DNA of 64,000 bases from Treponema socranskii subsp. buccale. Lineage in GTDB: Bacteria; Spirochaetota; Spirochaetia; Treponematales; Treponemataceae. The stretch covers positions 2,666,001 through 2,730,000 of the forward strand of contig NZ_CP054258.1 of the NCBI RefSeq assembly GCF_024181585.1. The letters are read 5' to 3'. The notes beneath the pieces are model-generated. The model saw only the letters and a list, made by a program, of their open reading frames with translations, had not been told where the DNA came from and made no database searches. This document shows positions 35,729 to 44,741 of the stretch, in pieces; position 1 is the stretch's first letter, and every line of letters starts with the position of its first letter. A program made the position numbers and the translations under genes.

Positions 35729-37603
35729 ATGAATAATCGTCTATTTAAGATATACGTCTTGCCGTGTATATTATGCTTGTTCGTATGTTTTTTTACATCG
35801 TGCCCGAACGGAGCCGGAGGTACTTTCGGCGGTACGCTCGTTACCGTTACTGTTCTGGATTCCGTAGGCGGCACTCCCGTCAGGGAAAGTTCAACCCTCG
35901 CCGCATATAAGGCGGGTACGACGATTTTGGAATACACATCGGTTCCGGTTGTCGGCGGCACCGCACGGCTGTACCTGTCGAAAGACCAATGCTATGATTT
36001 GCGCTTAAGCGGTATAAAAGACAAACTCGCCGCATCGGTCATTGAAAATTATTGGGTTAAATCCGATAGGCAAACCGTTACGATGATCCAGCGGGTACCG
36101 CAGCAAGGCGCACTGACGGAAGCTCCGAGCGTACAGTCCGTCAAATTGAACGGGATACCGTTTGAAGACAGCGGCATATGGTCAGGAGGGGGCGATGCAC
36201 CAATGCGATTGGAAATCGTTTTCCACTGCCCGTCACGCGCAATTGTTGCCAACGCGAGCGGAAATTTCGGATGTGCCGTTGCGGTCGGCTCATCCCCGTC
36301 TTCACGCAACAACATCGCTTCCGTTTCGCCCGACTGCGTAAAAGCGCCCGACGGCAGCTGGACGTGTACCGCCCGCTTCAATTTCAACAAAATTTCATTT
36401 CCGAATAAAATAGACGACTTTATCATTACCGCTTACGATGCTGCGGGAAACCGCGTAGAACGCCATATCAATTCCGTCGAATTTAAAGAACGCCGCCCGG
36501 CGATTAAAGATATAAGCGGAGCTTCGGTTAAAGACTTTCGGGTTGAAATGCACCGCTTTCCGCATTCGTTAAAGCTTTTCAGCCTGCCGGAACAATCGGC
36601 AATAAGGCCTTTCGGTATCGGCACGCACAACGGCGAAAGCAATACCTACGAAGTGCTGCTGTACTTTAGGGTAAAAGATCGCGGAGCGGAAGATTTACCC
36701 ATCCGCGGCTTTGATATTTATCGGAGGGTTCAGGGACAAACGGAATGGACGCGCGTAGGACAAAGACAATATGCTGCAGACTACGCCGGCGAAAATAATT
36801 CGAACTGGCTGTCATATAAAGGGATTCATCTCGGCTACGACACGGACACTTCGCTTAAAGAAAACGTAACCTACGAATATAAAGTTGCCCCTTTTACCGA
36901 CGGCACACATCATCTCGATTCCCCGACGGCAACCGCGCGTCTGTTACCGGCGAATACTATCGAACTGCAAAGCCCTGCCGACAACGGCTTTGTAAAAAAA
37001 TCGGAACTCAACAATTTGAGTTTTTCGTTCCGGCTGACGAATGCCGCCATTTGGGACCAAAAGCTTGCCGACGCTTTTTCGTTCGGACTGTTCATTACCG
37101 AAAAAACTTCAGACCAAAAGATTATCTTTGCAGGAAAGGCGACTTTTTATCTTAAAAAAGGCAAAGGTGAAAAACTCGGTTTGCAGTATGCCATGTCGGG
37201 AAATCCGCAAGAACATTCTTTTAAGGAATTGCAAAAAAGAGGTGTGATTGCTCCGAGCCTTACGGAAGACGATTTTATTTCGTACAAGAACGGTGTTATA
37301 ACGATTAAACCGGCATATCTTTTCCATACAACGAAGGGCTTCAATCACCCGCAGTGCAAAGACGAAACGTTTCAAACGGGCATTACCTACGCGTGGGACA
37401 TCTTCGACTGGGGAAAAGAGCTCAAAAAAACATACGACGACGAACCTGCGGCATTTTCCGCCGCATGGAAAAGCAAAGACGTGGACGGCAACGAAATAGG
37501 CACGGACATTGAACCGCTCAGTTCGAGCGAAAGTTTTGCAAACGCCATCCGCTATGCAAGCAGTTTGAACGGGCAGTATTTCTTTAAAGTAACCGATGAA
37601 TGA
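35729..37603 (+). CDS. large putative surface lipoprotein, 624 aa
   Basis: ATG 35729 follows GGGAG; four codons upstream is a weaker ATG. The signal peptide ends in the lipobox FTSC with Cys about residue 25. Beyond that the protein is rich in beta structure. A region around residues 290-410 (EVLLYFRVKDRGAED, FDIYRRVQGQTEWTRVG, TYEYKVAPFTDG) is a fibronectin type III-like module, with extracellular features throughout. I cannot assign a family. The subtilisin-like gene starts ten bases after its stop, so the two are cotranscribed; by position this resembles the accessory lipoproteins of dentilisin loci, but sequence similarity to those was not established. Confidence 0.75.
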   Translation: MNNRLFKIYVLPCILCLFVCFFTSCPNGAGGTFGGTLVTVTVLDSVGGTPVRESSTLAAYKAGTTILEYTSVPVVGGTARLYLSKDQCYDLRLSGIKDKLAASVIENYWVKSDRQTVTMIQRVPQQGALTEAPSVQSVKLNGIPFEDSGIWSGGGDAPMRLEIVFHCPSRAIVANASGNFGCAVAVGSSPSSRNNIASVSPDCVKAPDGSWTCTARFNFNKISFPNKIDDFIITAYDAAGNRVERHINSVEFKERRPAIKDISGASVKDFRVEMHRFPHSLKLFSLPEQSAIRPFGIGTHNGESNTYEVLLYFRVKDRGAEDLPIRGFDIYRRVQGQTEWTRVGQRQYAADYAGENNSNWLSYKGIHLGYDTDTSLKENVTYEYKVAPFTDGTHHLDSPTATARLLPANTIELQSPADNGFVKKSELNNLSFSFRLTNAAIWDQKLADAFSFGLFITEKTSDQKIIFAGKATFYLKKGKGEKLGLQYAMSGNPQEHSFKELQKRGVIAPSLTEDDFISYKNGVITIKPAYLFHTTKGFNHPQCKDETFQTGITYAWDIFDWGKELKKTYDDEPAAFSAAWKSKDVDGNEIGTDIEPLSSSESFANAIRYASSLNGQYFFKVTDE

Positions 37604-37613
37604 GAGGCACAAT

Positions 37614-39521
37614 ATGCAGATAAAAAATACAATACACCAAAAACACGCCTTAAAAACGGCCGTACCGATACTTGCAGCGGCGGCTTTTGCCGTACTGCTC
37701 GCAGGCTGTCCGACAGGCTTTGTTCAAACGGGCAGCGGCGGAACAGCCGGCGCTTTTTCCGACGGCGGAGCTCATTCGTTCGGAGCCGAATGGATCGCAG
37801 AGCAGCAGGAAGGCCGCGGCAAAGACGAAACGGTAAGCGAAGGCTATTCGATCGTTAAAGCTGCCGATTTTGTAACGGCGGATGTCTTTACGGCGCTGAA
37901 CACCGCAGCCGAATCCCGCCAGGATTTACATGACGGCTACGTATACTTTTTGGTAAAATCCCATGGCGATGCCGCGCAATTCCGCGCCGCAGTACGAAAA
38001 CTGAACGGCATTTTGTATGCGCAGCCGGACTACCGATATGACGCACCGAAGGCAATACAAAGAGATGAAAAGCCGCCGTACCGCACACCGAAAGCGCGTG
38101 CTTCCGTTCATCCCGGCGCGTTAAAACCGTTCGGCACAGGTGACGGTAACGTAAACGAAGATCCGAAAGCCGACCTTGCGGATTGGGGCTTAACCGCAGC
38201 CCATGCGCTTGAAGCATTTAAAGCATACGATGCAAGCGATGCGGTACATCCGGTGCTTACCGCCATTGTAGACAGCGGTGTAAACAGTCTGCACGAAGAT
38301 TTTTATGACAAAGGCGATCACTCCATCGTCCTGTATGCAAAATCGTCGCTGAAAAGAGGAAGCGACGTGATATGTGATCCGCTCGAGCCCGTTCCGATAA
38401 ACGACAATTGGGACGACGTGGGACACGGTTCGCACTGCGCGGGAACGATTGCGGCAGTCGGAAACAACGGCAAAGGTATTTGCGGCGTTTCTCATGCGAA
38501 CACGAAACTTATCGCATACCGCGGATTGAGCAGGACGGGGGGGTCTTCATATTCGGTGTATTCGTGCCTCGGCGACCTTGCCGAAATCATTACCGAACTG
38601 CGAAAAGAACCTGCATCGCGCAACAAATCGGTCTTCACAGGACTGCCGGCCGACGTACAAAATTACCCGAAGCTGACACAAAAAACCGTACCCGTCAACA
38701 TATCTTTAGGCGGCTATTCGATACACCCGTACGAAGTGGAAATGATGAATAAGGCGCTCGCCGCGGGTATTTTACCGGTTATCGCAATGGCAAACGACGG
38801 CAAAACGGTCGCATCGTACCCGGCCGCGCTTCAAGGCGTACTGGCCGTAGGTGCGACATCTATGGACGATACGAAAGCTCCGTTCAGTAACGGCGGTTCA
38901 TGGATAAGCGTGTGCGCTCCCGGAGAAAGCATTTACAGCTGTTATAACAACGGTACGGACTGGTCGAACACCTTATCTCCGACGCTGCGCGAAAGTTATA
39001 CGTGGATGAGCGGAACCTCGATGGCAACGCCCTTTGTCACCGGAACGATCACATACCTTTTATCAATGAATCCGGACATGAGCCCGTACCAAATCAAAAC
39101 GCTTTTGGAAAATACCGCCGACAAAATAGATAGGGGCTCTCCGTACGGCAGATACGATGCGCGCGGTTTTTCGAAGTGGTACGGCTACGGCAGGGTAAAC
39201 GTTCTGAAAGCCGCTCAAGCGATTAAAAACGGTTCCGTTCCCGCCCCAGGCCACACGTATTCGGAAAAAGCGGTAATCATAACCGTAAAAAAAGGCGGCG
39301 CCGTGCAGAAAAATAAAACAGTGTGGTTATACGAAAAACAAAGCGGCTTATGCGCTGCAGCCGGCATGACCGATGAAAAGAACGGGACGATACGGTTTTA
39401 CGGATTAAAAACGGGTACCGAATATGAAGTCGGCATAAACGATAACGGCACCTATAAGACAAAACCGATTACCGCACCGGCCGACTCCGACATATATATC
39501 GACTTTGAGCTGAACAAGTAA
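37614..39521 (+). CDS. subtilisin-like (S8) serine protease lipoprotein, dentilisin-like
   Basis: 635 aa from ATG 37614 (GAGAGG upstream). A signal peptide with lipobox LLAGC is followed by a propeptide-like region (about residues 70-150). The S8 catalytic triad is intact: Asp220 in AIVDSGVNS, His271 in GHGSHCAGTIAA and Ser469 in MSGTSMATPFVTG. After the protease domain (to about residue 540) comes a roughly 90-residue beta-rich C-terminal domain. It should be a surface-anchored endopeptidase, the type that T. denticola uses to degrade host proteins. It shares the promoter and operator at 35.6 kb with the preceding lipoprotein. Confidence 0.9.
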   Translation: MQIKNTIHQKHALKTAVPILAAAAFAVLLAGCPTGFVQTGSGGTAGAFSDGGAHSFGAEWIAEQQEGRGKDETVSEGYSIVKAADFVTADVFTALNTAAESRQDLHDGYVYFLVKSHGDAAQFRAAVRKLNGILYAQPDYRYDAPKAIQRDEKPPYRTPKARASVHPGALKPFGTGDGNVNEDPKADLADWGLTAAHALEAFKAYDASDAVHPVLTAIVDSGVNSLHEDFYDKGDHSIVLYAKSSLKRGSDVICDPLEPVPINDNWDDVGHGSHCAGTIAAVGNNGKGICGVSHANTKLIAYRGLSRTGGSSYSVYSCLGDLAEIITELRKEPASRNKSVFTGLPADVQNYPKLTQKTVPVNISLGGYSIHPYEVEMMNKALAAGILPVIAMANDGKTVASYPAALQGVLAVGATSMDDTKAPFSNGGSWISVCAPGESIYSCYNNGTDWSNTLSPTLRESYTWMSGTSMATPFVTGTITYLLSMNPDMSPYQIKTLLENTADKIDRGSPYGRYDARGFSKWYGYGRVNVLKAAQAIKNGSVPAPGHTYSEKAVIITVKKGGAVQKNKTVWLYEKQSGLCAAAGMTDEKNGTIRFYGLKTGTEYEVGINDNGTYKTKPITAPADSDIYIDFELNK

Positions 39522-39556
39522 TCCGTCAGTGATCAAAGACATTTTCCCCGACTAAA

Positions 39557-39585
39557 AAGCCGCCTCGCAAAAGGCGGCTTTTTTT
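39557..39585 (+). terminator. intrinsic terminator after the protease gene
   Basis: AAGCCGCCT, six-base loop, AGGCGGCTT and seven T, preceded by A run; can work in both directions. Confidence 0.9.
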
Positions 39586-39627
39586 GAGCGGTCGTTTTTT
39601 TTTCTCGACAGCCCGTCGTTTTTTTCC

Positions 39628-40266
39628 TTATTTTTTTTCGCCTTTTTGCATAACCGCAACCAATGATTTATGATTCTCCGGCAGCAAGGGAATCATCTCT
39701 CGTATATCAGCCATATCGTATACGACGATATAACTGATATACAATTTTCCGCCTTTTTTATAAATGGAGCCTTTTTCAAGGGCGGTATTTGTACTAATTT
39801 TGCTTCCTTTTGTGATTGGCTCAGTCGGTGCATGCATACGCAAATCACCGCCGGTCCCGCTGAAAAAATACGCTTTTCCGTCCGCAGCGGGAACAAGCGT
39901 GATTTCTTTAAATGTATAGCTAAAATCCATGTTATGCATAAGCGCGTGATACGGAGTTTTCTCTCGGGTTATAAACGTAATTGTCGGAGGAGTTGCCGAC
40001 GATTTTTGGATCCTGATTTTTTCAGGTACGGCATTCGGAAATTTTATACCGTTCATTACCGGTATAACGGCTCCGTCATAGTCGCCTAAAATATCGGCTT
40101 CGGTTACAGGTTCCCGTTCGGCGGCGGGCGGAAGCGGCGGAAGAAAACCTTCATCGTTCTGTTTATTTTCTTCAACGATGTTCGGTCCTCCGCATGCCGA
40201 AAAACAAAAAGAAGCAAACACTGCCGTAAAAAATGCGGCGATCAAAAAAGACGTATGTTTTTTCAT
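39628..40266 (-). CDS. putative lipoprotein, 212 aa
   Basis: ATG 40266 follows AGAGG; the signal ends in a lipobox FSAC near residue 25. The mature part opens with ILGDYDGAVIPVMNGIKFPN and has beta-rich alternation, recalling calycin-like lipoproteins, but this is weak. It is the last of a run of minus-strand lipoproteins. Function unknown. Confidence 0.7.
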   Translation of the reverse strand: MKKHTSFLIAAFFTAVFASFCFSACGGPNIVEENKQNDEGFLPPLPPAAEREPVTEADILGDYDGAVIPVMNGIKFPNAVPEKIRIQKSSATPPTITFITREKTPYHALMHNMDFSYTFKEITLVPAADGKAYFFSGTGGDLRMHAPTEPITKGSKISTNTALEKGSIYKKGGKLYISYIVVYDMADIREMIPLLPENHKSLVAVMQKGEKK

Positions 40267-40354
40267 AATTACCTCTGAAAAAGGGCTGCCGCCGGCTCTT
40301 ACCGTTTCGGCAGCCCTCATAATTTTGCGCTATTTGTACTGTTGAATACCGCGC

Positions 40355-42988
40355 TTATTGAGGACTTTTCAGTTCAACCGTACACGTATTGTTTGTTCCG
40401 CCTGTTACTTGAACCTTTCCGACGCCGGAATACAGCAGTACATCCCTGTTAAGCACTCGCTCGTATACATATACTTCCACGCGGCACTCGGTTCCCGCCC
40501 TTACACCGGCAAGCGGTATATTTGTGGGGAACTGCAAAGCGCCGATCGGAGTTAACGCTTTACTTGCATAGACAACGTCTTCGCCTTGATCAAAAAACGC
40601 CTGATCCAAAGCGATGATGCTCATCGAAGCGTTTGCAGAAATGGACTCGGTAAGCGTTGCAGCCTTTTTTATCCTGACGGTAAGCGGAGCAGTTGCGACG
40701 GTATTTCCCGTTACGGTGATCGGCACACGGGTTACGGCTAGGGTGCCGCCTCTAAGATCAAAAGCGCCCGCTTTTATATCGCGCAAACCGTTCGGAAGGT
40801 CTTTCAGCGCCTCCGGCGGCAAAACAGCGGTAAATGTGTTACCGTTTATTCTGGCTTCTACCCATTTGCCGCCTTTATCTTTTTGTATCGGCAGCCCCGA
40901 AGACCCGACCCAAATACTAGCCACATCTCCGGAGGGATCTTCAAACTCACCGGTTACGGAAAGACCCGACGGCAGCGCCTGCAAGTCAATAGTCTGATTT
41001 TCCGCAATATTATTGATCTTTACGGTCGTCTTCGGTTTTTGTTTAACCGTAATCTCATACACTTTTCGCGCACCGTTTTCGGCAATGACGGGAATCCGTA
41101 CTTTGTCGAACGGAGCAAAAAAAGCATTTGTATCGCTTCCGCTCCAGCCGTCTATATACGCTTTTTCATGGTTCGGCGTCGCGGTCACTCTGATATCCGT
41201 AACTCCGAACGGCAACGTTATCGAATAGTCGGTCGTACCGGGCACAAAAGTTTTATCCAGCTCGGTCTTATAAAATTTAAAGCCGTTTCCGTAGTACTGC
41301 ACTTCAAGGTTTTTGAGCGTATTATCGTCGCTCCCCCCCGCCTTTGTTTTATTCAACGACAAACGGTACGTATCATCCCAACCGCTTGTTACGGACGACG
41401 CAAGCGTTATTGTCAGAAGTACGCTATCCGTAAAATCGACGACCTTCGTGCCGTTAAACTCTTCTTCCGTTCCGCTACCGATTTTGATTTTCATTGTAGT
41501 GGTTGCGGGAAATTCGGGTATCGCCGTTACGGTTACCGGAATTGCCGTTTCGGGAACATTTATCTTAAAAAGTTTTGAACCGAAGCGGCCGGTTTTTTTA
41601 TACTCTTCGTAACGTTCCGTATAAAAATCGGGCACCCCGCTCACCGTAAAGGTTTTCAGTACAAGGCTGCCTTCTTTTTTTTCAGCCTTTATAGTATAGG
41701 TTTTTACGGCGGAAGCGTCTTCGGCGGTAACCGTAATAACAAAGGTGTTGATGCCGTTTATTAAAGGCGCAAACTTTTTATTTTCGCCGGACGTCAAGGG
41801 AACGGCTGCGGCACCGTTTGCTTGTACCGTCATAACGGCATGCGCTTCATTGGGTACGGCTTTAATAAAAAATTCGTCGCAGTGCGCATCCATCATACAC
41901 GTGTACGTATATATTTCTTTAGCGAATTGCGCAGGAGCGCTCTTCCAATCTCTATGCTGACCTCCCCATTTGCTGTCCAAAGTTAAAGACTTAAGAAACG
42001 CATCGCTTGAAGCGGCAGTTTTAGCTTTTTGGACTTGTATTTTGTATTCAAACGCATTGACGGTATTTCCCGTCTGTACCGCTTTTACCGTTATGCTGTT
42101 GTTGCCCACTGCAAGCGTATGTTCCGCACCTCCGTCAACGATAACATCGATACCGGTTTCCGCCTCGGCTTCCACTTTTATTTTATTTACGCTGTTCGGA
42201 ACCGAAATTTTATACTCGGTATTGTACGGAATAAATCGGGGTGCAAGCGCAAAGGTTTCGCTTGTATTTTCCGCATTTTTTACGGTAATGCTTTTCAGCA
42301 CCGGCTCTTTAGGCACGGCGTTCGGATCGCTGTAGATAATTTTTACCGTATAAGTTTCTTCGTTGCCTTCGTGAGTAACGTTTACCGTCAACGTTATCGG
42401 TTTGTTGTCGGCTTCGAATTCAACTTGTTTCGTCTTTGTTTCTTCGCCGTTGATTTTTACCGTGTCGGCAGAATCGAAGGTTTCAACGGCAACGGTTGCT
42501 TTTTTCGTTCCGACGCTTGCCAAATAACTGAACGCATCGGGAGAACTTACCGATACGGGCTTGCTTTCTTCGTCCGTAACCGTAACCTTTTTTATCGCGC
42601 CTCTGTAATAACGAATTTTTACCTTATAATTTCGCGAAGTACCGTTATAAGTAACGGTAATATCGGCCGTTTGTTCTTCTCCGTTTGTCGTAAACGTAAG
42701 TTCTTTAGCCCGCGTCGCCTCACCGTTTATTTGTACTTGTGCGCCGAGAGGAATGCCGACGGAAACCGTAGCTTTTTCGGTTTTTATCGTTGTAAACCGT
42801 TCGTTTCCGCTGTCGGTCAACGCAGCCGGTTGATTGTTCCCGTCCAGTACGGAAATTTTTACTTTTTCCCAGCCGGCGTTACCGGGATTCGGTTCCTGCC
42901 CGCCCGGGGACGAGATGCTTTGATTACAGCTCATCGCTATACCTGAAAAAAGTAAAATCGCATAAAAGAATTTTTGCAATTTTTTCAT
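40355..42988 (-). CDS. large lipoprotein with repeated cadherin-like beta-sandwich domains
   Basis: 877 aa from ATG 42988 (AGGAG upstream). The signal ends in the lipobox IAMSC. The chain is a string of roughly 90-residue beta modules with the recurrent pattern LKSITVKNAENTSETF / LAPRFIPYNTEYKISVPNS / KIKVEAEAETG / GNNSITVKAV, i.e. the bacterial cadherin-like beta-sandwich (PF12733 type). At least five modules are recognisable. The C-terminus (residues about 760-877) differs. Likely a surface adhesin or scaffold. A MITE-like repeat lies about 130 bp upstream. Confidence 0.8.
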   Translation of the reverse strand: MKKLQKFFYAILLFSGIAMSCNQSISSPGGQEPNPGNAGWEKVKISVLDGNNQPAALTDSGNERFTTIKTEKATVSVGIPLGAQVQINGEATRAKELTFTTNGEEQTADITVTYNGTSRNYKVKIRYYRGAIKKVTVTDEESKPVSVSSPDAFSYLASVGTKKATVAVETFDSADTVKINGEETKTKQVEFEADNKPITLTVNVTHEGNEETYTVKIIYSDPNAVPKEPVLKSITVKNAENTSETFALAPRFIPYNTEYKISVPNSVNKIKVEAEAETGIDVIVDGGAEHTLAVGNNSITVKAVQTGNTVNAFEYKIQVQKAKTAASSDAFLKSLTLDSKWGGQHRDWKSAPAQFAKEIYTYTCMMDAHCDEFFIKAVPNEAHAVMTVQANGAAAVPLTSGENKKFAPLINGINTFVITVTAEDASAVKTYTIKAEKKEGSLVLKTFTVSGVPDFYTERYEEYKKTGRFGSKLFKINVPETAIPVTVTAIPEFPATTTMKIKIGSGTEEEFNGTKVVDFTDSVLLTITLASSVTSGWDDTYRLSLNKTKAGGSDDNTLKNLEVQYYGNGFKFYKTELDKTFVPGTTDYSITLPFGVTDIRVTATPNHEKAYIDGWSGSDTNAFFAPFDKVRIPVIAENGARKVYEITVKQKPKTTVKINNIAENQTIDLQALPSGLSVTGEFEDPSGDVASIWVGSSGLPIQKDKGGKWVEARINGNTFTAVLPPEALKDLPNGLRDIKAGAFDLRGGTLAVTRVPITVTGNTVATAPLTVRIKKAATLTESISANASMSIIALDQAFFDQGEDVVYASKALTPIGALQFPTNIPLAGVRAGTECRVEVYVYERVLNRDVLLYSGVGKVQVTGGTNNTCTVELKSPQ

Positions 42989-43116
42989 ATATGCTCCTAT
43001 TATATAATCCTTGCAGCTCATTGCTCGGCAGCAAGCTGCATAATATACATTTCCTTACAAAAACTAATTATTAATCAATAAACGTCCGGTATTTTTACGC
43101 TTCAGTAAAAAACACC

Positions 43117-43290
43117 GCCTGAAAAAACGAACGGTTAAACGAAACGCTGAAACGGCGCGTTTCGTTTAACGGCGAGTTTGCCGAAAGGCAAACGTCGCAT
43201 ATTAACATGTGCGCTCGTGCGCACGGCTGCGGCATTTTCGAAAATTGATATTTTCTGCAATGCCGCATTTTAAGGAACGCTTTTTCAGGC
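43117..43290. repeat. MITE-like hairpin element with 10-bp terminal inverted repeats
   Basis: Ends are GCCTGAAAAA (43117-43126) and TTTTTCAGGC (43281-43290), a perfect inverted repeat. Inside are, in order, a GTTAAAC...GTTTAAC hairpin (43134-43170), a CGAGTTTGCC...GGCAAACGTCG hairpin, a TGTGCGCTCGTGCGCA hairpin and a GCGGCATT...AATGCCGC hairpin. It fills most of the 397-bp gap between the genes at 42988 and 43386; the rest has no gene I can see. Confidence 0.7.
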
Positions 43291-43385
43291 AAACGTATGC
43301 GTATATTACAAACACGGGAGTTTTACAACGCCTCCCGCAATTTTGCGGCAAACGTATTTACATATCTTGCACAGCTTCTTTGATT

Positions 43386-44105
43386 TCAGTGTGTGTATTC
43401 GTTGTTGTAAGCTTTTCCCTTCTTTAAGGGCGCTGACGTGACATGCATCGGTATGATGGTCGCCTTAGCGATGAACGGAGATGCTTTCGTGTCGACCGAA
43501 ACAGTTGTATGGGTCGTAGGCTTCGTCGTATCTTCTCCATCATCGTAACAGCCGATCGTCCATGTTCCGTTGCCCTCGTCTTTATATTTTACGAGCGGAT
43601 ACTCCATTCCCATCACATCGCTGTGCAGCGCAACTTTATCGGCTTCTATGACGAGGCACAAAGGAAAATCCTTGCCCATCATAGTCAACGAACCCCAATA
43701 CGAGCCGTACAGATCGCTCTGCTGAACGGACGGTACCGGCGCCGCTGCTTTAAAACTTACTTTTACCGTTATATCGGTATCCACTTTTACGGACGCGGTA
43801 TCGCTTCCGTCTTTTCCCGTATCGGCTTCAAATGCGCCGCCTGCTATCGTCCATGTATTGACGGCATAGCCCGCCTTTGCTTTTGCGGTAAATTTTACCG
43901 TTTTGCCTTCTCGCACTCGTGCGCTTGAAGTTATAGCCTTTCCGTCCACTGCAGCGGTAAGCTCGCCGTTTTCACCGTCAACGCCGAACGTAACGGTATA
44001 CTCTTTTGCCGTCGGCGTATTGTCGTCCGATGAACCGTTGCTGCATGCGCTGAACCCGATAAGGACGGCCGCCAAAGCCGCCAAAACAAACACTGTTTTT
44101 TTCAT
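43386..44105 (-). CDS. lipoprotein with one YWG/GTW domain
   Basis: 239 aa. Signal and lipobox (LIGFSAC) are nearly identical to those of the 47035 gene. Residues about 30-120 are a bacterial-repeat type module (YTVTFGVDGENGELTAAVDG, KAGYAVNTWTI). The last 107 residues are the unrecognised domain found also at 46265 (twice) and 52295: LYGSYWGSLTMMG, LCLVIEADKVALHSD, GTWTIGCYDDGED and a KGKAYNNEYTH end. Surface exposure is inferred from the lipobox. The 142-bp hairpin array lies directly upstream. Confidence 0.75.
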   Translation of the reverse strand: MKKTVFVLAALAAVLIGFSACSNGSSDDNTPTAKEYTVTFGVDGENGELTAAVDGKAITSSARVREGKTVKFTAKAKAGYAVNTWTIAGGAFEADTGKDGSDTASVKVDTDITVKVSFKAAAPVPSVQQSDLYGSYWGSLTMMGKDFPLCLVIEADKVALHSDVMGMEYPLVKYKDEGNGTWTIGCYDDGEDTTKPTTHTTVSVDTKASPFIAKATIIPMHVTSAPLKKGKAYNNEYTH

Positions 44106-44222
44106 AAAACACTCCTATAAAACTTTTGCAGGAAATTAGAGCCTTCGACTCGTTCTGCAAAGAATCGATTCTACGTGTCCGCTTTCGCGGACTTCGAATC
44201 AATTTCCGAAAATGCCGCATTC

Positions 44223-44741
44223 GTGCGCAAAAGCGCACACGTACATCCGCGAGTTTTCTTTTGAAAACTCGAAGTTAAAAGCTGCTGCGCTATTTCAGCG
44301 GCGCTTTTAACCTACCGTAAAATTGCCCAGCGAGTAAATCTTCAGATTTAGGAGCCGGGCAATTAGTGCGCAAAAGCGCACACGTATATCCGCGAGTTTT
44401 CGAAGAAAACTCGAAGTTAAAAGCTGCCGCGCTATTTCAGCGGCGCTTTTAACCTACCGTAAAATTGCCCAGCGAGTAAATCTTCAGATTTAGGAGCCGG
44501 GCAATTAGTGCGCAAAAGCGCACACGTATATCCGCGAGTTTTCGAAGAAAACTCGAAGTTAAAAGCTGCCGCGCTATTTCAGCGGCGCTTTTAACCTACC
44601 GTAAAATTGCCCAGCGAATAAATCTTCAGATTTAGGAGCCGGGCAATTCGTGCGCGTGCGCGCACACGTATATGAGCGAGTTTTCGAAAAAAACTCGAAG
44701 TTAAAAGCCGCCGCGCTATTTTAGCGGCGCTTTTAACCTAC
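44223..44741. repeat. tandem array, 142-143 bp unit, about 3.6 copies, four hairpins per unit
   Basis: Units begin with GTGCGC at 44223, 44366, 44508 and 44650. Each carries GTGCGCAAAAGCGCAC, CGAGTTTTC...GAAAACTCG, GTTAAAAGC...GCTTTTAAC and AATTGCCC...GGGCAATT hairpins; the fourth unit stops at the end of the LRR gene. Units two and three are almost identical. The array fills the 636-bp gap between the LRR gene and the next lipoprotein gene; its last hairpin abuts the LRR stop codon. Confidence 0.85.

Noticed and set aside
44223-44741. CRISPR-like array
   Set aside because: The repeats are 142-bp tandem units without unique spacers and each unit is internally palindromic; no cas genes nearby.
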